This document shows positions 52,193 through 61,724 of a stretch of DNA of 64,000 nucleotides, one piece after another. Under the pieces are notes generated by a model that made no database searches, was not told the DNA's origin, and worked only from the letters and a program-made list of their open reading frames with translations. This DNA comes from Gracilibacter sp. BRH_c7a. GTDB lineage: Bacteria; Bacillota; Desulfitobacteriia; Desulfitobacteriales; Syntrophobotulaceae. Positions within the stretch are counted from its first letter, which is position 1. Each line of letters starts with the position of its first letter. The position numbers were made by a program, and so were the translations under genes. Location: NCBI GenBank assembly GCA_001516055.1, contig LOEZ01000066.1, positions 1 through 64,000 on the forward strand, read 5' to 3'.

Positions 52193-53245
52193 TTAAGCAA
52201 TAATTTTTGTAATAAATATGGTTAATTGTTCCACTAAATCTATAATTTTTTGGTTATCGTCCGTTTCTCCCTGAGAAACTTGGACGATGGGCCGTGCGGG
52301 TAGACTGCGGTTCTGGTTAATGATGATACCCTTATCGCCAGTATTCAATTCTACGCTGCATCCTGTCGGATAGATAGCGGTATGATCCAGAAAGGCCTTA
52401 ACTAATTCATGGGGAAATTGCGTTCCTGCGCCTCCCATCACAACTTCTACCGCTTCGTTGGGATTAATACATCCATGTCCAGGCCCTGCATTTACAAGAT
52501 TGTCATAAAAATCAACCAAAGCCACAATCTGGGCTAGGGGATGAATGTTCTTGCCCTTCAAACCTCGCGGATATCCATTTCCATCAACGATTTCATGATG
52601 TTGGTACGCAATATGGGCACTTACAAGATTGATATCGTGGCGGTTGCGCAGGATATTGAAACCTTCTTCCGCATGGGTTTGATATACCGCTAGTTCATCG
52701 GGCGAAAAAGGTTCCCGCTTGCGTAGTAACTCTTGGGGAAGTCTAATCATTCCGATATCATGAAGAAGAGCACCTGTCGCAAGGGTATTCAGTCTTTCGC
52801 GATCTAAACGTAACGACTTTCCTAAGACAACAGACATGATACAAACGCTAACGGCATGGGCAAACATTTGAATATCGTAACTTCTGATATCCATTAAGCT
52901 TAAAAGGATATCTTTCTCAAAAAGGATATCGTCAACGATTTCGCCCACGACTCCTTTCAAACGCTCTAAGTCAATTTCCTTCCCTGTTTTCACGGCTTCG
53001 CCTGATGCCTCAATAGCCATCAGTGCTTCTCTGCGCCGTTCTAACGTGATGATATCTGTAAGAACGACATCTTTGGAAATCGCATCATCGATGGTCACCA
53101 TTGTTATACCCATTTCGCGTAGACGCTTGATAATATGCCCGGACAGGACGACACCACGATTCAAAAGAATACGGCCCTGGTGGGATAAAATCGGTGTCCC
53201 TAATATATCTCCTGTTTTGACGCTAAAAATCGATACATATCGCAT
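52193..53245 (-). CDS. HD-GYP domain protein (likely c-di-GMP phosphodiesterase)
   Basis: 350-aa soluble protein. An N-terminal helical segment of about 100 residues lacks a recognisable sensor domain; the HD-GYP domain occupies about residues 120-290. Motifs: LLHDIGMIRLP (HD), QTHAEEGFNIL, AYQHHEIVDGNGYPRGL (HH and GYP) and IVALVDFYDNL. These are the metal and c-di-GMP binding residues of the family, so hydrolysis of c-di-GMP is likely. GGGGGAAA lies 4-6 bases before the ATG. Single gene; both start and end face intergenic DNA. Confidence 0.92.
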   Translation of the reverse strand: MRYVSIFSVKTGDILGTPILSHQGRILLNRGVVLSGHIIKRLREMGITMVTIDDAISKDVVLTDIITLERRREALMAIEASGEAVKTGKEIDLERLKGVVGEIVDDILFEKDILLSLMDIRSYDIQMFAHAVSVCIMSVVLGKSLRLDRERLNTLATGALLHDIGMIRLPQELLRKREPFSPDELAVYQTHAEEGFNILRNRHDINLVSAHIAYQHHEIVDGNGYPRGLKGKNIHPLAQIVALVDFYDNLVNAGPGHGCINPNEAVEVVMGGAGTQFPHELVKAFLDHTAIYPTGCSVELNTGDKGIIINQNRSLPARPIVQVSQGETDDNQKIIDLVEQLTIFITKIIA

Positions 53246-53548
53246 TTATTTTCCCCCAAATATTACATATAATAAACATTATAATGACATTTAATTTATT
53301 TTAAAAGGGTCAGACCTCATTTTATTCAAGGACTGACAATCCAATGACCGCTTCTTCTTTAGGAATATAAGATGTTTCACGAGAAGTGTTAATAATTAAA
53401 TTTTGGTTGAAATATGAATCCTATAAAATAGTTAAGGTATGATAAGAACGACCAACTGGAGTATAATAAAGAATTTGAAAATGATAAACTTATTACCACT
53501 AAAAAGAAGTTTGAATGAATTAGGAGTAATTGAGGGAGGAGCAAAACC
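53246..53548. other. AT-rich stretch between the HD-GYP and MOSC genes
   Basis: No supported ORF. It includes AAAAGGGTCAGACC near 53303 and GACTGAC/ATGACC words soon after. Such words are reminiscent of the ends of REP-associated transposase elements, but no element can be drawn from them. No clear promoter was singled out for either gene. Confidence 0.4.
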
Positions 53549-53968
53549 ATGGGAAAAATCTTATCGATTAATATCAGTGCCGTCAAAGGGGTGGTCAAAG
53601 ATAGTGTAGAGGAAGTAATGGTTATCGAGAATTGGGGGCTGGAAGGGGACGCTCATGCCGGAGAATGGGATCGTCAAGTAAGTATTTTCCCTCTTGAAGC
53701 TTTGGTCAAAGTGCCTGAACATAAAAGAGAGGAAGTACTCACTGCCGGTTATACTGAGAATTTTACAGTTTCGGGCATCTCCCTCGAAGATTTGCAGGCG
53801 GGTACGGTCGTTCAGCTCGGAGAGGTGACTGTTGAGATTTTACAAGTCGGCAAGGAATACAAGGAATATGGACGACCCTACATAGTCAGCAGGGAAGGCC
53901 GTTTCGGGCGAGTGCTTCAAGGTGGCAGGGTTAAAGTAGGGGATGAAATCACTATCGTAAAAAGTTAA
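53549..53968 (+). CDS. MOSC-domain protein without the usual Cys
   Basis: 139-aa beta-barrel protein of the MOSC (MOCO sulfurase C-terminal) family, which handles sulfur or molybdenum cofactor in known members. Typical blocks are GLEGDAHAGEWDRQVSI (residues about 30-46), YTENFTVSGI and REGRFGRVLQGG. The conserved cysteine of GKEC is Tyr104 (GKEY), so sulfur transfer by that residue is not possible. AGGGAGGAG lies 8 bases before the ATG. Single gene. It may bind a cofactor without catalysis. Confidence 0.88.
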   Translation: MGKILSINISAVKGVVKDSVEEVMVIENWGLEGDAHAGEWDRQVSIFPLEALVKVPEHKREEVLTAGYTENFTVSGISLEDLQAGTVVQLGEVTVEILQVGKEYKEYGRPYIVSREGRFGRVLQGGRVKVGDEITIVKS

Positions 53969-54124
53969 AGCCCAAATATTGCCCTCTAAGATTTGAAGAA
54001 CTCGATTAATTTATTACAGATTAGCCTACAATGTCATTAACAACTTTAAGAAGAGTGAAACCAAAATAAGGTATAATAATTTTAAAATATAATACACGTT
54101 ATAAACATGTGACAGGAGGAAAAC

Positions 54125-55267
54125 ATGCCCACCAGTATAACTTATAAGTATTACATGCCAACACGGGTCATCGTTGGCAAGAACTGTATTATCGCGAACA
54201 GCGATATTTTTAAACCTCTTGGGAAGAAAGCTCTAATTGTGACTGGTGCCCAATCTGCCAAGAGAAACGGATCGGAAAAAGATGTAACGACGGCCTTAAA
54301 GGCTGTGGGTATTGATTATCTGGTTTATGATAAAATAATGAGCAATCCGACCATCTCCTGTGCCTATGAAGGAGCTAAATTGGCTAAAGACAACAAAGTC
54401 GACTTCATTGTTGGGATAGGCGGTGGTTCACCGATGGATGCGGGCAAAGCAATCGCATTATTGGCGGCCCAAGATATCCCTGAGGAAAACTTATTCTCTG
54501 GTCAATATGAAAATAAGGTAATGCCCATGGTTCTTGTACCAACTACAGCCGGGACAGGCTCGGAAGTAACTCAATATTCTATTCTAACGAATGATAAGGC
54601 TCAGACTAAAACAAGCATAGCCGCAGACTTATTGTTTCCAACTGTTGCTTTCTTGGATGCGACATATACCGAAGATTTACCGCTAGTAACCACCATCAAT
54701 ACTGCCATTGATGCTTTATCCCATGCAATAGAAGGGATGTTGTCTGTAAGAGCATCTACGATTTCAGATTCTCTAGCCTCTGAAAGCATCCGCCTGATTA
54801 TGGACTGTGTGCCTGACATGTTGCAAGCCATTAAGTTAGAGGCTGAAGGACGATTTAGACCTGAGAAAAGGGAACAATTGCTAGAGGCTTCCTGTATGGC
54901 AGGTATGGTTATTGCGCAAGCTGGAACAACTGTAGTACATTCTATGGGCTATTCCTTGACCTACTTTAAGGATATTGACCATGGCAGAACCAATGGACTT
55001 CTTCTAGGCGAATACCTAAGACTAGTGGAAAAAACACAACCGAATCTGACGAGAAGAATCCTGAAGGCGATGGACCTTTCCGATGTCGATTCTTTTCAGG
55101 AACTGATGAACGGTTTGTTAGGGAGAAGGGAAGAGGTCAGCTCTGAAGAAATAAGTCAATACAGTAAGATAACAATGCGAGCCAAGAATATTGCTAATTG
55201 TATTGTTAAACCGACAGAAGAGGATGTACGCGAGATGTTTGAGCGATCGTGTATGAACGATGTTTAG
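54125..55267 (+). CDS. Iron-containing alcohol dehydrogenase
   Basis: 380-aa group III NAD(P)-dependent dehydrogenase. The nucleotide-binding segment is GIGGGSPMDAGKAIA (about residues 98-112) and PTTAGTGSEVT follows. Iron ligands are in the AIDALSHAIEG region, VVHSMGYSL and DIDHGRTNG (three His plus an upstream Asp). Substrates could be butanol, 1,3-propanediol or similar short alcohols. AGGAGGAAAAC lies about 6 bases before the ATG. Single gene followed by a strong terminator. A C-terminal relic of a close paralogue lies 2 kb upstream. Confidence 0.94.
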   Translation: MPTSITYKYYMPTRVIVGKNCIIANSDIFKPLGKKALIVTGAQSAKRNGSEKDVTTALKAVGIDYLVYDKIMSNPTISCAYEGAKLAKDNKVDFIVGIGGGSPMDAGKAIALLAAQDIPEENLFSGQYENKVMPMVLVPTTAGTGSEVTQYSILTNDKAQTKTSIAADLLFPTVAFLDATYTEDLPLVTTINTAIDALSHAIEGMLSVRASTISDSLASESIRLIMDCVPDMLQAIKLEAEGRFRPEKREQLLEASCMAGMVIAQAGTTVVHSMGYSLTYFKDIDHGRTNGLLLGEYLRLVEKTQPNLTRRILKAMDLSDVDSFQELMNGLLGRREEVSSEEISQYSKITMRAKNIANCIVKPTEEDVREMFERSCMNDV

Positions 55268-55331
55268 AGCGATTAATCGTAAATAATATTAATATGAAAG
55301 TTTGAAAAGAAATCTTTAAAATGGATAAAAG

Positions 55332-55371
55332 GCTCTCACTCAGGATCAATTCTTGAGATGAGAGCTTTTTT
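55332..55371 (+). terminator. Intrinsic terminator after the Fe-ADH gene
   Basis: GCTCTCA-CTCA pairs with TGAG-(A)-TGAGAGC, ending in TTTTTT. About 65 bases after the stop. Confidence 0.85.
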
Positions 55372-55550
55372 CATAAGAGATTACACAATGATTAGCATAT
55401 CTTTTAGAAAAATAACCACCTGTACCTCTCCAACCAGCACGACCTCTGAACATAAAACAATGGGTTAATCATGGTGAATCAATTATGTTACCAAAAGGGG
55501 TTGGATTTGAATACCTTATAGTGTGGAAGCAGGAAGGGGGTTTTGGAGAA

Positions 55551-56375
55551 ATGAGAGAAACTAAGAAAGTAGAGGACATAAGCTATTTTGAGTTGCTGAC
55601 TTGGCTTGGCTCTGGAAGTTCACACCCTGGGGGTTTTCCAACAACGGAGCAAACGTTATCAATCTTAGATATTAAGCCAGGAGACTCTGTTCTTGATGCC
55701 GGATGCGGCATTGGTCTTACTGCTTGTTATCTAGCTAAAACAAGTGGTTCCAGAATTATAGGCATTGATACCAACCCCTTAATGATTAAAAAGGCCCGCA
55801 TCAATGCAGAAAAGGAAGGCGTTTCTCATTTAGTAGAGTTCAAAGTAGCAGATGTATATGCTTTACCCTTTAAAGATGATCTCTTTGATTGGGTCATCAC
55901 TGAATCTGTAACCATATTCTTAGATAAGCACAAAGTCTTCCGAGAATTTTATCGGATACTTAAGCCCCAAGGCCAGGTCGCAGATCTGGAATTGGCTTTA
56001 CTCAAAGAATTACCTGTTAGTTTAAAGACTCAATTGCAGGAATGCTTTGGACCTGGAACAGATCCGTTGTCCTTTGAAGCATGGTGTGAAGTCTTATCTC
56101 AAGAAGGGTTTCAAGATGTAGAAGTCAAGTATTCAGAAAACCTGAGTTTTATTATAAATCAAGTGAAAAATGATCGTCTCTTTTTGAAAGAAATTCAAGA
56201 TAAAATCAGACAACAGCCTGGTTTATTACCGATACTGTACAAAAATGCTGGCTTCGTAAATATGTATCAAAACTACTTTGGATTCGGTCTTTTCTATGGA
56301 CGAAAACCAGTCCTTATTAATACAAATTTTGGATTTAAGAGCTTAATAAAGAAAATTTATTCTAAGCTAAGTTAA
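55551..56375 (+). CDS. Class I SAM-dependent methyltransferase
   Basis: 274-aa methyltransferase. SAM-binding motif I is VLDAGCGIGLTACYLA (about residues 47-62), with GIDTNPLMIKKARINAE as post-I and FKVADVYALPFKDDLFDWVI as motif II/III. The first part (FELLTWLGSGSSHPGGFP) resembles arsenite- and small-molecule-methyltransferase N-termini, but the acceptor is unknown. The ATG at 55551 is chosen because the 22 codons before it lack features; an AAGGGGG lies 10 bases before it. Single gene between two terminators. Confidence 0.85.
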   Translation: MRETKKVEDISYFELLTWLGSGSSHPGGFPTTEQTLSILDIKPGDSVLDAGCGIGLTACYLAKTSGSRIIGIDTNPLMIKKARINAEKEGVSHLVEFKVADVYALPFKDDLFDWVITESVTIFLDKHKVFREFYRILKPQGQVADLELALLKELPVSLKTQLQECFGPGTDPLSFEAWCEVLSQEGFQDVEVKYSENLSFIINQVKNDRLFLKEIQDKIRQQPGLLPILYKNAGFVNMYQNYFGFGLFYGRKPVLINTNFGFKSLIKKIYSKLS

Positions 56376-56418
56376 AATAGTTTTCTTCAATCAGAACCTC
56401 CTGAAATTCAATTAAAAA

Positions 56419-56451
56419 GTGTTAAGCCGAGAACTCGCTTAGCACCTTTTT
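56419..56451 (+). terminator. Intrinsic terminator after the methyltransferase gene
   Basis: GTGTTAAG / CTTAGCAC (one T-G pair) with an inner CGAG/CTCG hairpin, ending in CTTTTT. Confidence 0.75.
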
Positions 56452-56545
56452 AATGAAGAACTTTCTATATTTAGATTAGTGGATTATTACAGGCCATAAA
56501 ATTCAGTGTGCTTACGTATTTATATAGAGATAGAAGGAGGAAGCC

Positions 56546-58636
56546 ATGCTTGATAAGTTACGATCTTTTATAAAAAGTTTCAAAAAGTTTTGGCGAAACC
56601 CTACGCTTTGGGGATACCTTGCCTTTACAGTACTGTTTATGTTCCTTTTAACTGCTGGAGGAGTTGCTTTTTGGATTACTTCTCTGGACATAACCAAATT
56701 AGAGAGCCCTCTTGCTCAGCCAACTTTCATCTATGATAAAGATGGAAATAAAGTCTCCAGACTTTCTTCTTCAAGAATTTTACCGGTTTCCATCGACAAG
56801 GTTCCGGTTCCAGTTAGAGAGGCCATAATCGCGGTAGAAGACCGCCGTTTCTATGAACATCAAGGTGTGGATATCAGAGCGCTTCTGCGGGCCTTGACTC
56901 GTGACCTCCAAACAGGGGACTTCTCAGAAGGGGGAAGTACAATAACACAGCAACTAGCTAAAAACCTCTTTCTTCCTTCAGATAAGACGCTTGGAAGAAA
57001 AATTAAGGAAGCGGGTTATGCCATAAAGATCGAACTCACTTTAAGTAAGGATCAAATTTTGGAGGCTTATCTCAATTATATCTACTTTGGGGAAGGTCGT
57101 TGGGGAATTCAGAATGCTGCCACATTTTACTTTGGCAAAAATGTTGAAGAGCTCAGTCTAGAAGAAGGAGCTATGCTTGCAGGCCTTTTGAAAGCTCCGA
57201 GTATTTATTCACCTTTGACCAGTATGGATAAAGCTTTGGAGCGACGTAATTTAGCACTTTCTTTAATGAAAGAACAAGAGCTTATCTCGGAGTTTGAATA
57301 CCAAAAGGGAATAGCTCTACCGATTACTTTGAAAAAAGGCTTGGACGGAGAGCTCTCTGGTAAGTATGCCCCCTATATAGATTATGTCATCGAAGAAGCC
57401 ATTTCCCGTTATGGTTTGACCCAAGGTGAGATCCTGGGAAGTGGGCTGCAAATCTATACCCAAATGGATCAAGCTGTGCAAATAGCTGCTGAAGATGTAT
57501 ATAACGACGAGAGTTTTTTTCCTCCCGATAAGCCTGACCAGATTATACAGAGCGGTATTGCGATAATTGATCATAGTAATGGAGGAATTCGAGGACTTGT
57601 TGGCTACCGCGGAAAAAGTTTGTTCCGACAGTTCAATCATGCCACTCAGCTTCAACGCCAACCTGGTTCATCCCTTAAACCATTGTCGGTCTACGGCCCG
57701 GCACTGGAAAAGGGGTATACTCCGTATTCCAAGCTCTATGACGGACCGCTTAATATTAATGGCTATAAACCAATAGACTGGGACTACCAAACCCGAGGTT
57801 ATGTCACCATGCAGGAAGCCGTTCAGAATTCCTGGAATATCCCTGCAGTCTGGCTTTTGAATGAAATAGGTCTGGAATCAGGTATTGAATTTGTTAAGCG
57901 GGCCGGACTTATGTTGGGTAAGGAAGACCATAACTTAAGCATAGCCCTTGGAGCTCTCACATATGGTATATCTCCCTTACAAATGGCTCAGGCTTATAGC
58001 ACTTTTGCTAATTTGGGTGTAATGAACAAAGCGCAGGCAATTACTAAGATTACGACATTTAATGGTGAAGTCTTGCTTGAAACCAAGCCGGAAGCAGTTA
58101 AAGTCACAGACCCAAATACCGCCTTCACCATGACACTTCTTTTAAAAAATGTAGTTGATAACGGAACCGGGAAAAATGCTGCTCTTAACCGTCCAACAGC
58201 CGGAAAAACCGGCTCGGTTGAGCTTCCTCCTACAAAGGAATTTGAGGGTGTTACCAAAGGGGTTAAAGATGTTTGGTTCGTTGGTTACACTCCGGAACTG
58301 ACAGCTGCTGTCTGGATGGGATATGACAAAACTGACAGAGAACATTATCTCACAATTTCAGGCGGTTCAGGTCCCGCTGTTATCTTCCGTGAGGTCCTTT
58401 CCCGGGCTTTAATTGGCAAACCAGTAGTTCAATTCAAAATACCTTCTGGATATTTATTTGAAAATCCATCTAGGTCTGTCGAAAGAGAAGATAAGGATGA
58501 TAAGGATGATAAGAAAGATAAAAAAGAAGATAAATCTGATAAATCCGATCGAGAAGATGGGATTATCAAAAGATATATAGATCGGGACTTTTTTAAACCA
58601 AAAGGGAAAGACAAGAAAGCAAACAAAAAGCTGTAG
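56546..58636 (+). CDS. Class A penicillin-binding protein (PBP1A-type)
   Basis: 696-aa bifunctional peptidoglycan synthase. One TM helix (about residues 24-46) anchors it. The GT51 transglycosylase domain has EDRRFYEHQGVD and GGSTITQQLAKNLFLP (about 96-145). The transpeptidase domain has the nucleophile SxxK in PGSSLKP, SWN and KTGS in GKTGS. The C-terminus is a highly charged Asp/Lys run (KDDKDDKKDKK, then DKSDKSDRED) and a basic end. AGAAGGAGG lies 7 bases before the ATG. Single gene. It works with the cell wall machinery outside the membrane. Confidence 0.96.
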   Translation: MLDKLRSFIKSFKKFWRNPTLWGYLAFTVLFMFLLTAGGVAFWITSLDITKLESPLAQPTFIYDKDGNKVSRLSSSRILPVSIDKVPVPVREAIIAVEDRRFYEHQGVDIRALLRALTRDLQTGDFSEGGSTITQQLAKNLFLPSDKTLGRKIKEAGYAIKIELTLSKDQILEAYLNYIYFGEGRWGIQNAATFYFGKNVEELSLEEGAMLAGLLKAPSIYSPLTSMDKALERRNLALSLMKEQELISEFEYQKGIALPITLKKGLDGELSGKYAPYIDYVIEEAISRYGLTQGEILGSGLQIYTQMDQAVQIAAEDVYNDESFFPPDKPDQIIQSGIAIIDHSNGGIRGLVGYRGKSLFRQFNHATQLQRQPGSSLKPLSVYGPALEKGYTPYSKLYDGPLNINGYKPIDWDYQTRGYVTMQEAVQNSWNIPAVWLLNEIGLESGIEFVKRAGLMLGKEDHNLSIALGALTYGISPLQMAQAYSTFANLGVMNKAQAITKITTFNGEVLLETKPEAVKVTDPNTAFTMTLLLKNVVDNGTGKNAALNRPTAGKTGSVELPPTKEFEGVTKGVKDVWFVGYTPELTAAVWMGYDKTDREHYLTISGGSGPAVIFREVLSRALIGKPVVQFKIPSGYLFENPSRSVEREDKDDKDDKKDKKEDKSDKSDREDGIIKRYIDRDFFKPKGKDKKANKKL

Positions 58637-58642
58637 TCTGCA

Positions 58643-59665
58643 CTACAGCTTTAACTCTTCTTCAGAATCTTCATCACATAGTTGAAAATTTTGAATCATG
58701 TTCGCTTCATACAATTTTGGTGAACTTCTGTTAACTTTTAAACTAAAGATATCTGGCCGGTTATATAGTCCGGCAAAATCATGTCTTAACTTCATTTTCA
58801 AAGATAACTCCATATTCAAATCAGCATATAAGATTCCTTCCTCACTGCCATCCAAAGGTCCAGCTATAACTTTGGTCGTAGGGGCTACTATAATAGAACC
58901 ACCATAATTAATAGGGTTACGCAAAAACTTCTCATTATCCTCAGCAACCTTCAACTTCTTAATCATATCTTCATTGATAACTGCACATGATGACAAAACA
59001 TAAGCTTTTGACATCTGGGCAAAGGCTTTTGAATCAATTAATACTCTTTCGGGTAAAGGGGGGGCATTTTTCGCTATATGATTGGGCCAACTCATAATAT
59101 GCACTCTCGTACCTTCAGCAACTAAGCCAAAAATAGCCAAAGGATTTGAGTTTTCTCCGCATATTAATGAACTAAATGGACCGAACTCTGTTGGAAAGAC
59201 ACCATAAGTATCTCCATTGCCCGCAGTATGGACTAAGCGCTCTCCTCCGGTTGGGGTGAACTTTTGATGTTTGCCAATGAATTTCCCGTCAGGACCAATA
59301 TAAATCTGTGTATTAAACAGAGTTCCCAAAGTGTTAGGCAGCCGTTCACAAACACCTATCACTACATAAGCTTGGGCCTCTTTAGCCACCTGACAAAGAG
59401 CATCTGTCTCGGGACCTGGGATTTCAACAGAGTTTTTAAACAGTTCGATGCACAGATCCATCGCTTGCGTACTTCTACCCGGATAAAAATGAAACCAAGT
59501 AGGATGCGCAGGTATAAAGCCTTCGGGAAAAGCGATAATCTTTGCCCCATTTTTTCCTGCCTCACGTATAAACTCGCAGGCCTTTTCTGTAGAAGCTTCC
59601 CTATCTAAGAAAACAGGGCTGGCTTGAACCACTGCCGCTTTGATAGTTGGATAAACATCTCCCAT
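58643..59665 (-). CDS. Nitrilase-family carbon-nitrogen hydrolase
   Basis: 340-aa hydrolase of the nitrilase branch. The catalytic triad is visible: Glu in IIAFPEGFIP, Lys in GKHQKFTPTGGER, and Cys in SLICGENSNP. The text around Cys (CGEN) is that of aliphatic/aryl nitrilases rather than amidases. AAGGTGG lies 8 bases before the ATG at 59665; the ATG at 59695 lies before the RBS. Single gene, its end 6 bases from the PBP gene end. The substrate nitrile is not evident. Confidence 0.9.
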   Translation of the reverse strand: MGDVYPTIKAAVVQASPVFLDREASTEKACEFIREAGKNGAKIIAFPEGFIPAHPTWFHFYPGRSTQAMDLCIELFKNSVEIPGPETDALCQVAKEAQAYVVIGVCERLPNTLGTLFNTQIYIGPDGKFIGKHQKFTPTGGERLVHTAGNGDTYGVFPTEFGPFSSLICGENSNPLAIFGLVAEGTRVHIMSWPNHIAKNAPPLPERVLIDSKAFAQMSKAYVLSSCAVINEDMIKKLKVAEDNEKFLRNPINYGGSIIVAPTTKVIAGPLDGSEEGILYADLNMELSLKMKLRHDFAGLYNRPDIFSLKVNRSSPKLYEANMIQNFQLCDEDSEEELKL

Positions 59666-59885
59666 AGCTTTTCCACCTTTCTGGTACGTATACATATATT
59701 CCCATTATTCTATATAACTATTTATAATCCTTTAAGCCAAATTAAAAACAAACCTTACCAGACATTATTTAATGGTTAAAACTTAGTAATCCTACAGAGA
59801 ATTAGAGGAAATAAAATGGTTTTTGGAGAATCAGTACCGTCAAGTGATTTTATTGGTGGTTTAACAAATATAAAGGAGGATCAGT

Positions 59886-60248
59886 ATGAAATTTTGCTGG
59901 AGTACGCTATGGGTGAATGATATGGAGGAGTCCTTACAGTTTTATCAGGAAATTATAGGCCTTAGTTTAAACCGAAGATTTAAGACAGAAGATAATCGAG
60001 AAATTGCTTTTTTAGGGGCCGGAGAAACAAAGGTTGAGCTGATACAAGATGCCGCAAACAGTCAAGTGAATATTGGGGCGGATATTTCTCTGGGATTTGA
60101 AGTGAATTCTATCGATGAAATGATGGCTTTTCTCCTGGAAAAAGGGATTCCAATTCACAGCGGACCTTACCAACCAAATCCAAAAACTAAATTTATCTTC
60201 GTAACTGATCCAAATGGACTCAAAATTCAATTCGTGGAGAACAGTTAG
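59886..60248 (+). CDS. VOC/glyoxalase family protein
   Basis: 120-aa protein with the vicinal-oxygen-chelate layout: NDMEESLQFYQEIIGLSLNRR at the start and FIFVTDPNGLKIQFVENS at the end. The Glu ligands are visible (KVELIQ, QFVEN), but only one His in a ligand-like place was found, so metal binding and activity are uncertain. AGGAGGATCAG lies 8 bases before the ATG. It is 31 bases before a PH-domain gene and probably cotranscribed with it. Confidence 0.8.
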   Translation: MKFCWSTLWVNDMEESLQFYQEIIGLSLNRRFKTEDNREIAFLGAGETKVELIQDAANSQVNIGADISLGFEVNSIDEMMAFLLEKGIPIHSGPYQPNPKTKFIFVTDPNGLKIQFVENS

Positions 60249-60279
60249 AACTATATAATAGTCTTAGGAGGAGGTACTT

Positions 60280-60663
60280 ATGGCTGATGTTAATCTAAAT
60301 AAAGTCTTTAGTTTTTATAATGAAATTCCTGTACCTGAAGAACTAAAACCTTTTCTGTCTAGAAATGAGAACATTTACTTTGCTGTTAAAACAATAAGAG
60401 ATGCTGCAATCATTACGGATAAGAGAATTCTAGTTGCAGATAAGCAAGGAATAACGGGTAAGAAGATCGAATACTACACAATTCCTTATAAAAATATAGT
60501 TACCTATGCAATTGAAACTGCAGGTACATTTGATCTTGATTCAGAAATAAAACTCACAATGTCTGGTGGGATAAGAGTAGAACTTAAATTCTTCAAGGAT
60601 AAAAAAATGGATAGTCTTCTTCTGAGAGTGTACGATGCTATAAATAGTTATATAATAGGATAA
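60280..60663 (+). CDS. Bacterial PH-domain (bPH) protein
   Basis: 127-aa single-domain protein: ENIYFAVKTIRDAAIITDKR, then TIPYKNIVTYAIETAGTFD and IRVELKFFKDKKMDSLLLRVYD. This is the beta-sandwich plus C-terminal helix pattern of the bacterial PH/YdjM-type domain; function unknown. AGGAGGAGGT lies 6 bases before the ATG. A strong terminator follows. Likely the second gene of a two-gene unit. Confidence 0.85.
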   Translation: MADVNLNKVFSFYNEIPVPEELKPFLSRNENIYFAVKTIRDAAIITDKRILVADKQGITGKKIEYYTIPYKNIVTYAIETAGTFDLDSEIKLTMSGGIRVELKFFKDKKMDSLLLRVYDAINSYIIG

Positions 60664-60683
60664 ATAAAAAGCTAAAAGACATC

Positions 60684-60728
60684 AAAATGACGTGGGGAAT
60701 TGAGAGCAATTCATTCACGTCATTTTTC
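60684..60728 (+). terminator. Intrinsic terminator after the PH-domain gene
   Basis: AAAATGACGTG / CACGTCATTTTT with an inner GAATTG / CAATTC hairpin and a T-tract. Confidence 0.85.
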
Positions 60729-60803
60729 TTAGTACCAATAAACAGACTTATTATTAAGGATATGGCATAAATATAAACATAAATTTAGCGGAGGAGTAGA
60801 GAA

Positions 60804-61706
60804 ATGATAACTGAAAATATTTTGGATCTCATTGGAAACACGCCCATGGTTAGTCTAAAAAAACTTACCGGATTGAATCTTTTTGCCAAGGCAGAATATC
60901 TGAACCCTGGCGGAAGTATCAAAGACAGAGTTGCCAAATATATGATTGAACAGGCGGAAGCCAGAGGAGTATTACATCCTGGAATGACAATCATGGAACC
61001 TACTTCGGGCAATACCGGAATCGGTATTGCTTTGGTTGGCGTCCAAAAAGGGTATAGGGTAGTGATTGTGATGCCGGAAAATATGAGTGAGGAAAGAAAA
61101 AAAATCATATTAGCTTTGGGGGCTGAGCTTATCTTAACCAAGGCTGGAGAAAGTATCGGTGGTTCTGTGTCAGAAGTTGAGAGACAAGAAGCAAAAGATG
61201 AGCACATTTTTGTTCCCCAACAATTTGAAAACCCTGATAATCCTCAAATCCATTATCTTACTACAGCTTCAGAGATCTGGGAGCAAATGGGGAAAAAAGT
61301 AGATGTTTTCGTTTCCGGGTTAGGGAGCGGAGGAACGCTCGCTGGAGTTGGTAAGTATTTAAAAGAGAAGAATCCCAAGGTCAAGATAATAGCCGTGGAA
61401 CCAAAGAATGTTTCAGCTCTTTTAGGACATGAGCCAGGACTGCATAAGATTCAAGGAATCGGTGACGGTTTTATCCCCAAAGTGCTCGATGTCAATCTCA
61501 TCGATGAAGTGGTTGAAGTTACGGACGATGATGCCATTCAGACCGCCAGAGATCTGGCCCGAGTCCAAGGTATTCTGGTAGGGACTTCTTCAGGAGCAAA
61601 CGTCTGGGCTTCCATTCAAATGGCTCATAAGTATGGACCGGATAAGAAGATTGTGACGATCTTACCTGACAGAGTAGAAAGATATTTCAGTACATCGCTT
61701 ATCTAG
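60804..61706 (+). CDS. cysK: Cysteine synthase A
   Basis: 300-aa PLP enzyme that makes cysteine from O-acetylserine and sulfide. PLP-Lys40 is in NPGGSIKDRVAKYM, the substrate loop is EPTSGNTGIGIAL, the phosphate loop is GLGSGGTLAGVG and the Ser facing the pyridine N is in GTSSGANVWA. GGAGGAGTAGAG lies 6 bases before the ATG. Single gene, convergent with the metallophosphoesterase ORF 18 bases away. No T-box or S-box is visible upstream. Confidence 0.95.
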   Translation: MITENILDLIGNTPMVSLKKLTGLNLFAKAEYLNPGGSIKDRVAKYMIEQAEARGVLHPGMTIMEPTSGNTGIGIALVGVQKGYRVVIVMPENMSEERKKIILALGAELILTKAGESIGGSVSEVERQEAKDEHIFVPQQFENPDNPQIHYLTTASEIWEQMGKKVDVFVSGLGSGGTLAGVGKYLKEKNPKVKIIAVEPKNVSALLGHEPGLHKIQGIGDGFIPKVLDVNLIDEVVEVTDDDAIQTARDLARVQGILVGTSSGANVWASIQMAHKYGPDKKIVTILPDRVERYFSTSLI

Positions 61707-61724
61707 ACAAACCATTTTAATTTA

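Noticed and set aside
53300-53345. AAAAGGGTCAGACC and GACTGAC words as ends of a transposable element
   Set aside because: No paired inverted repeats, no transposase and no target duplication could be drawn.
58429-58626. Minus-strand Ser/Leu-rich ORF of 65 codons
   Set aside because: It is the antisense of the Asp/Lys repeat at the end of the penicillin-binding protein.
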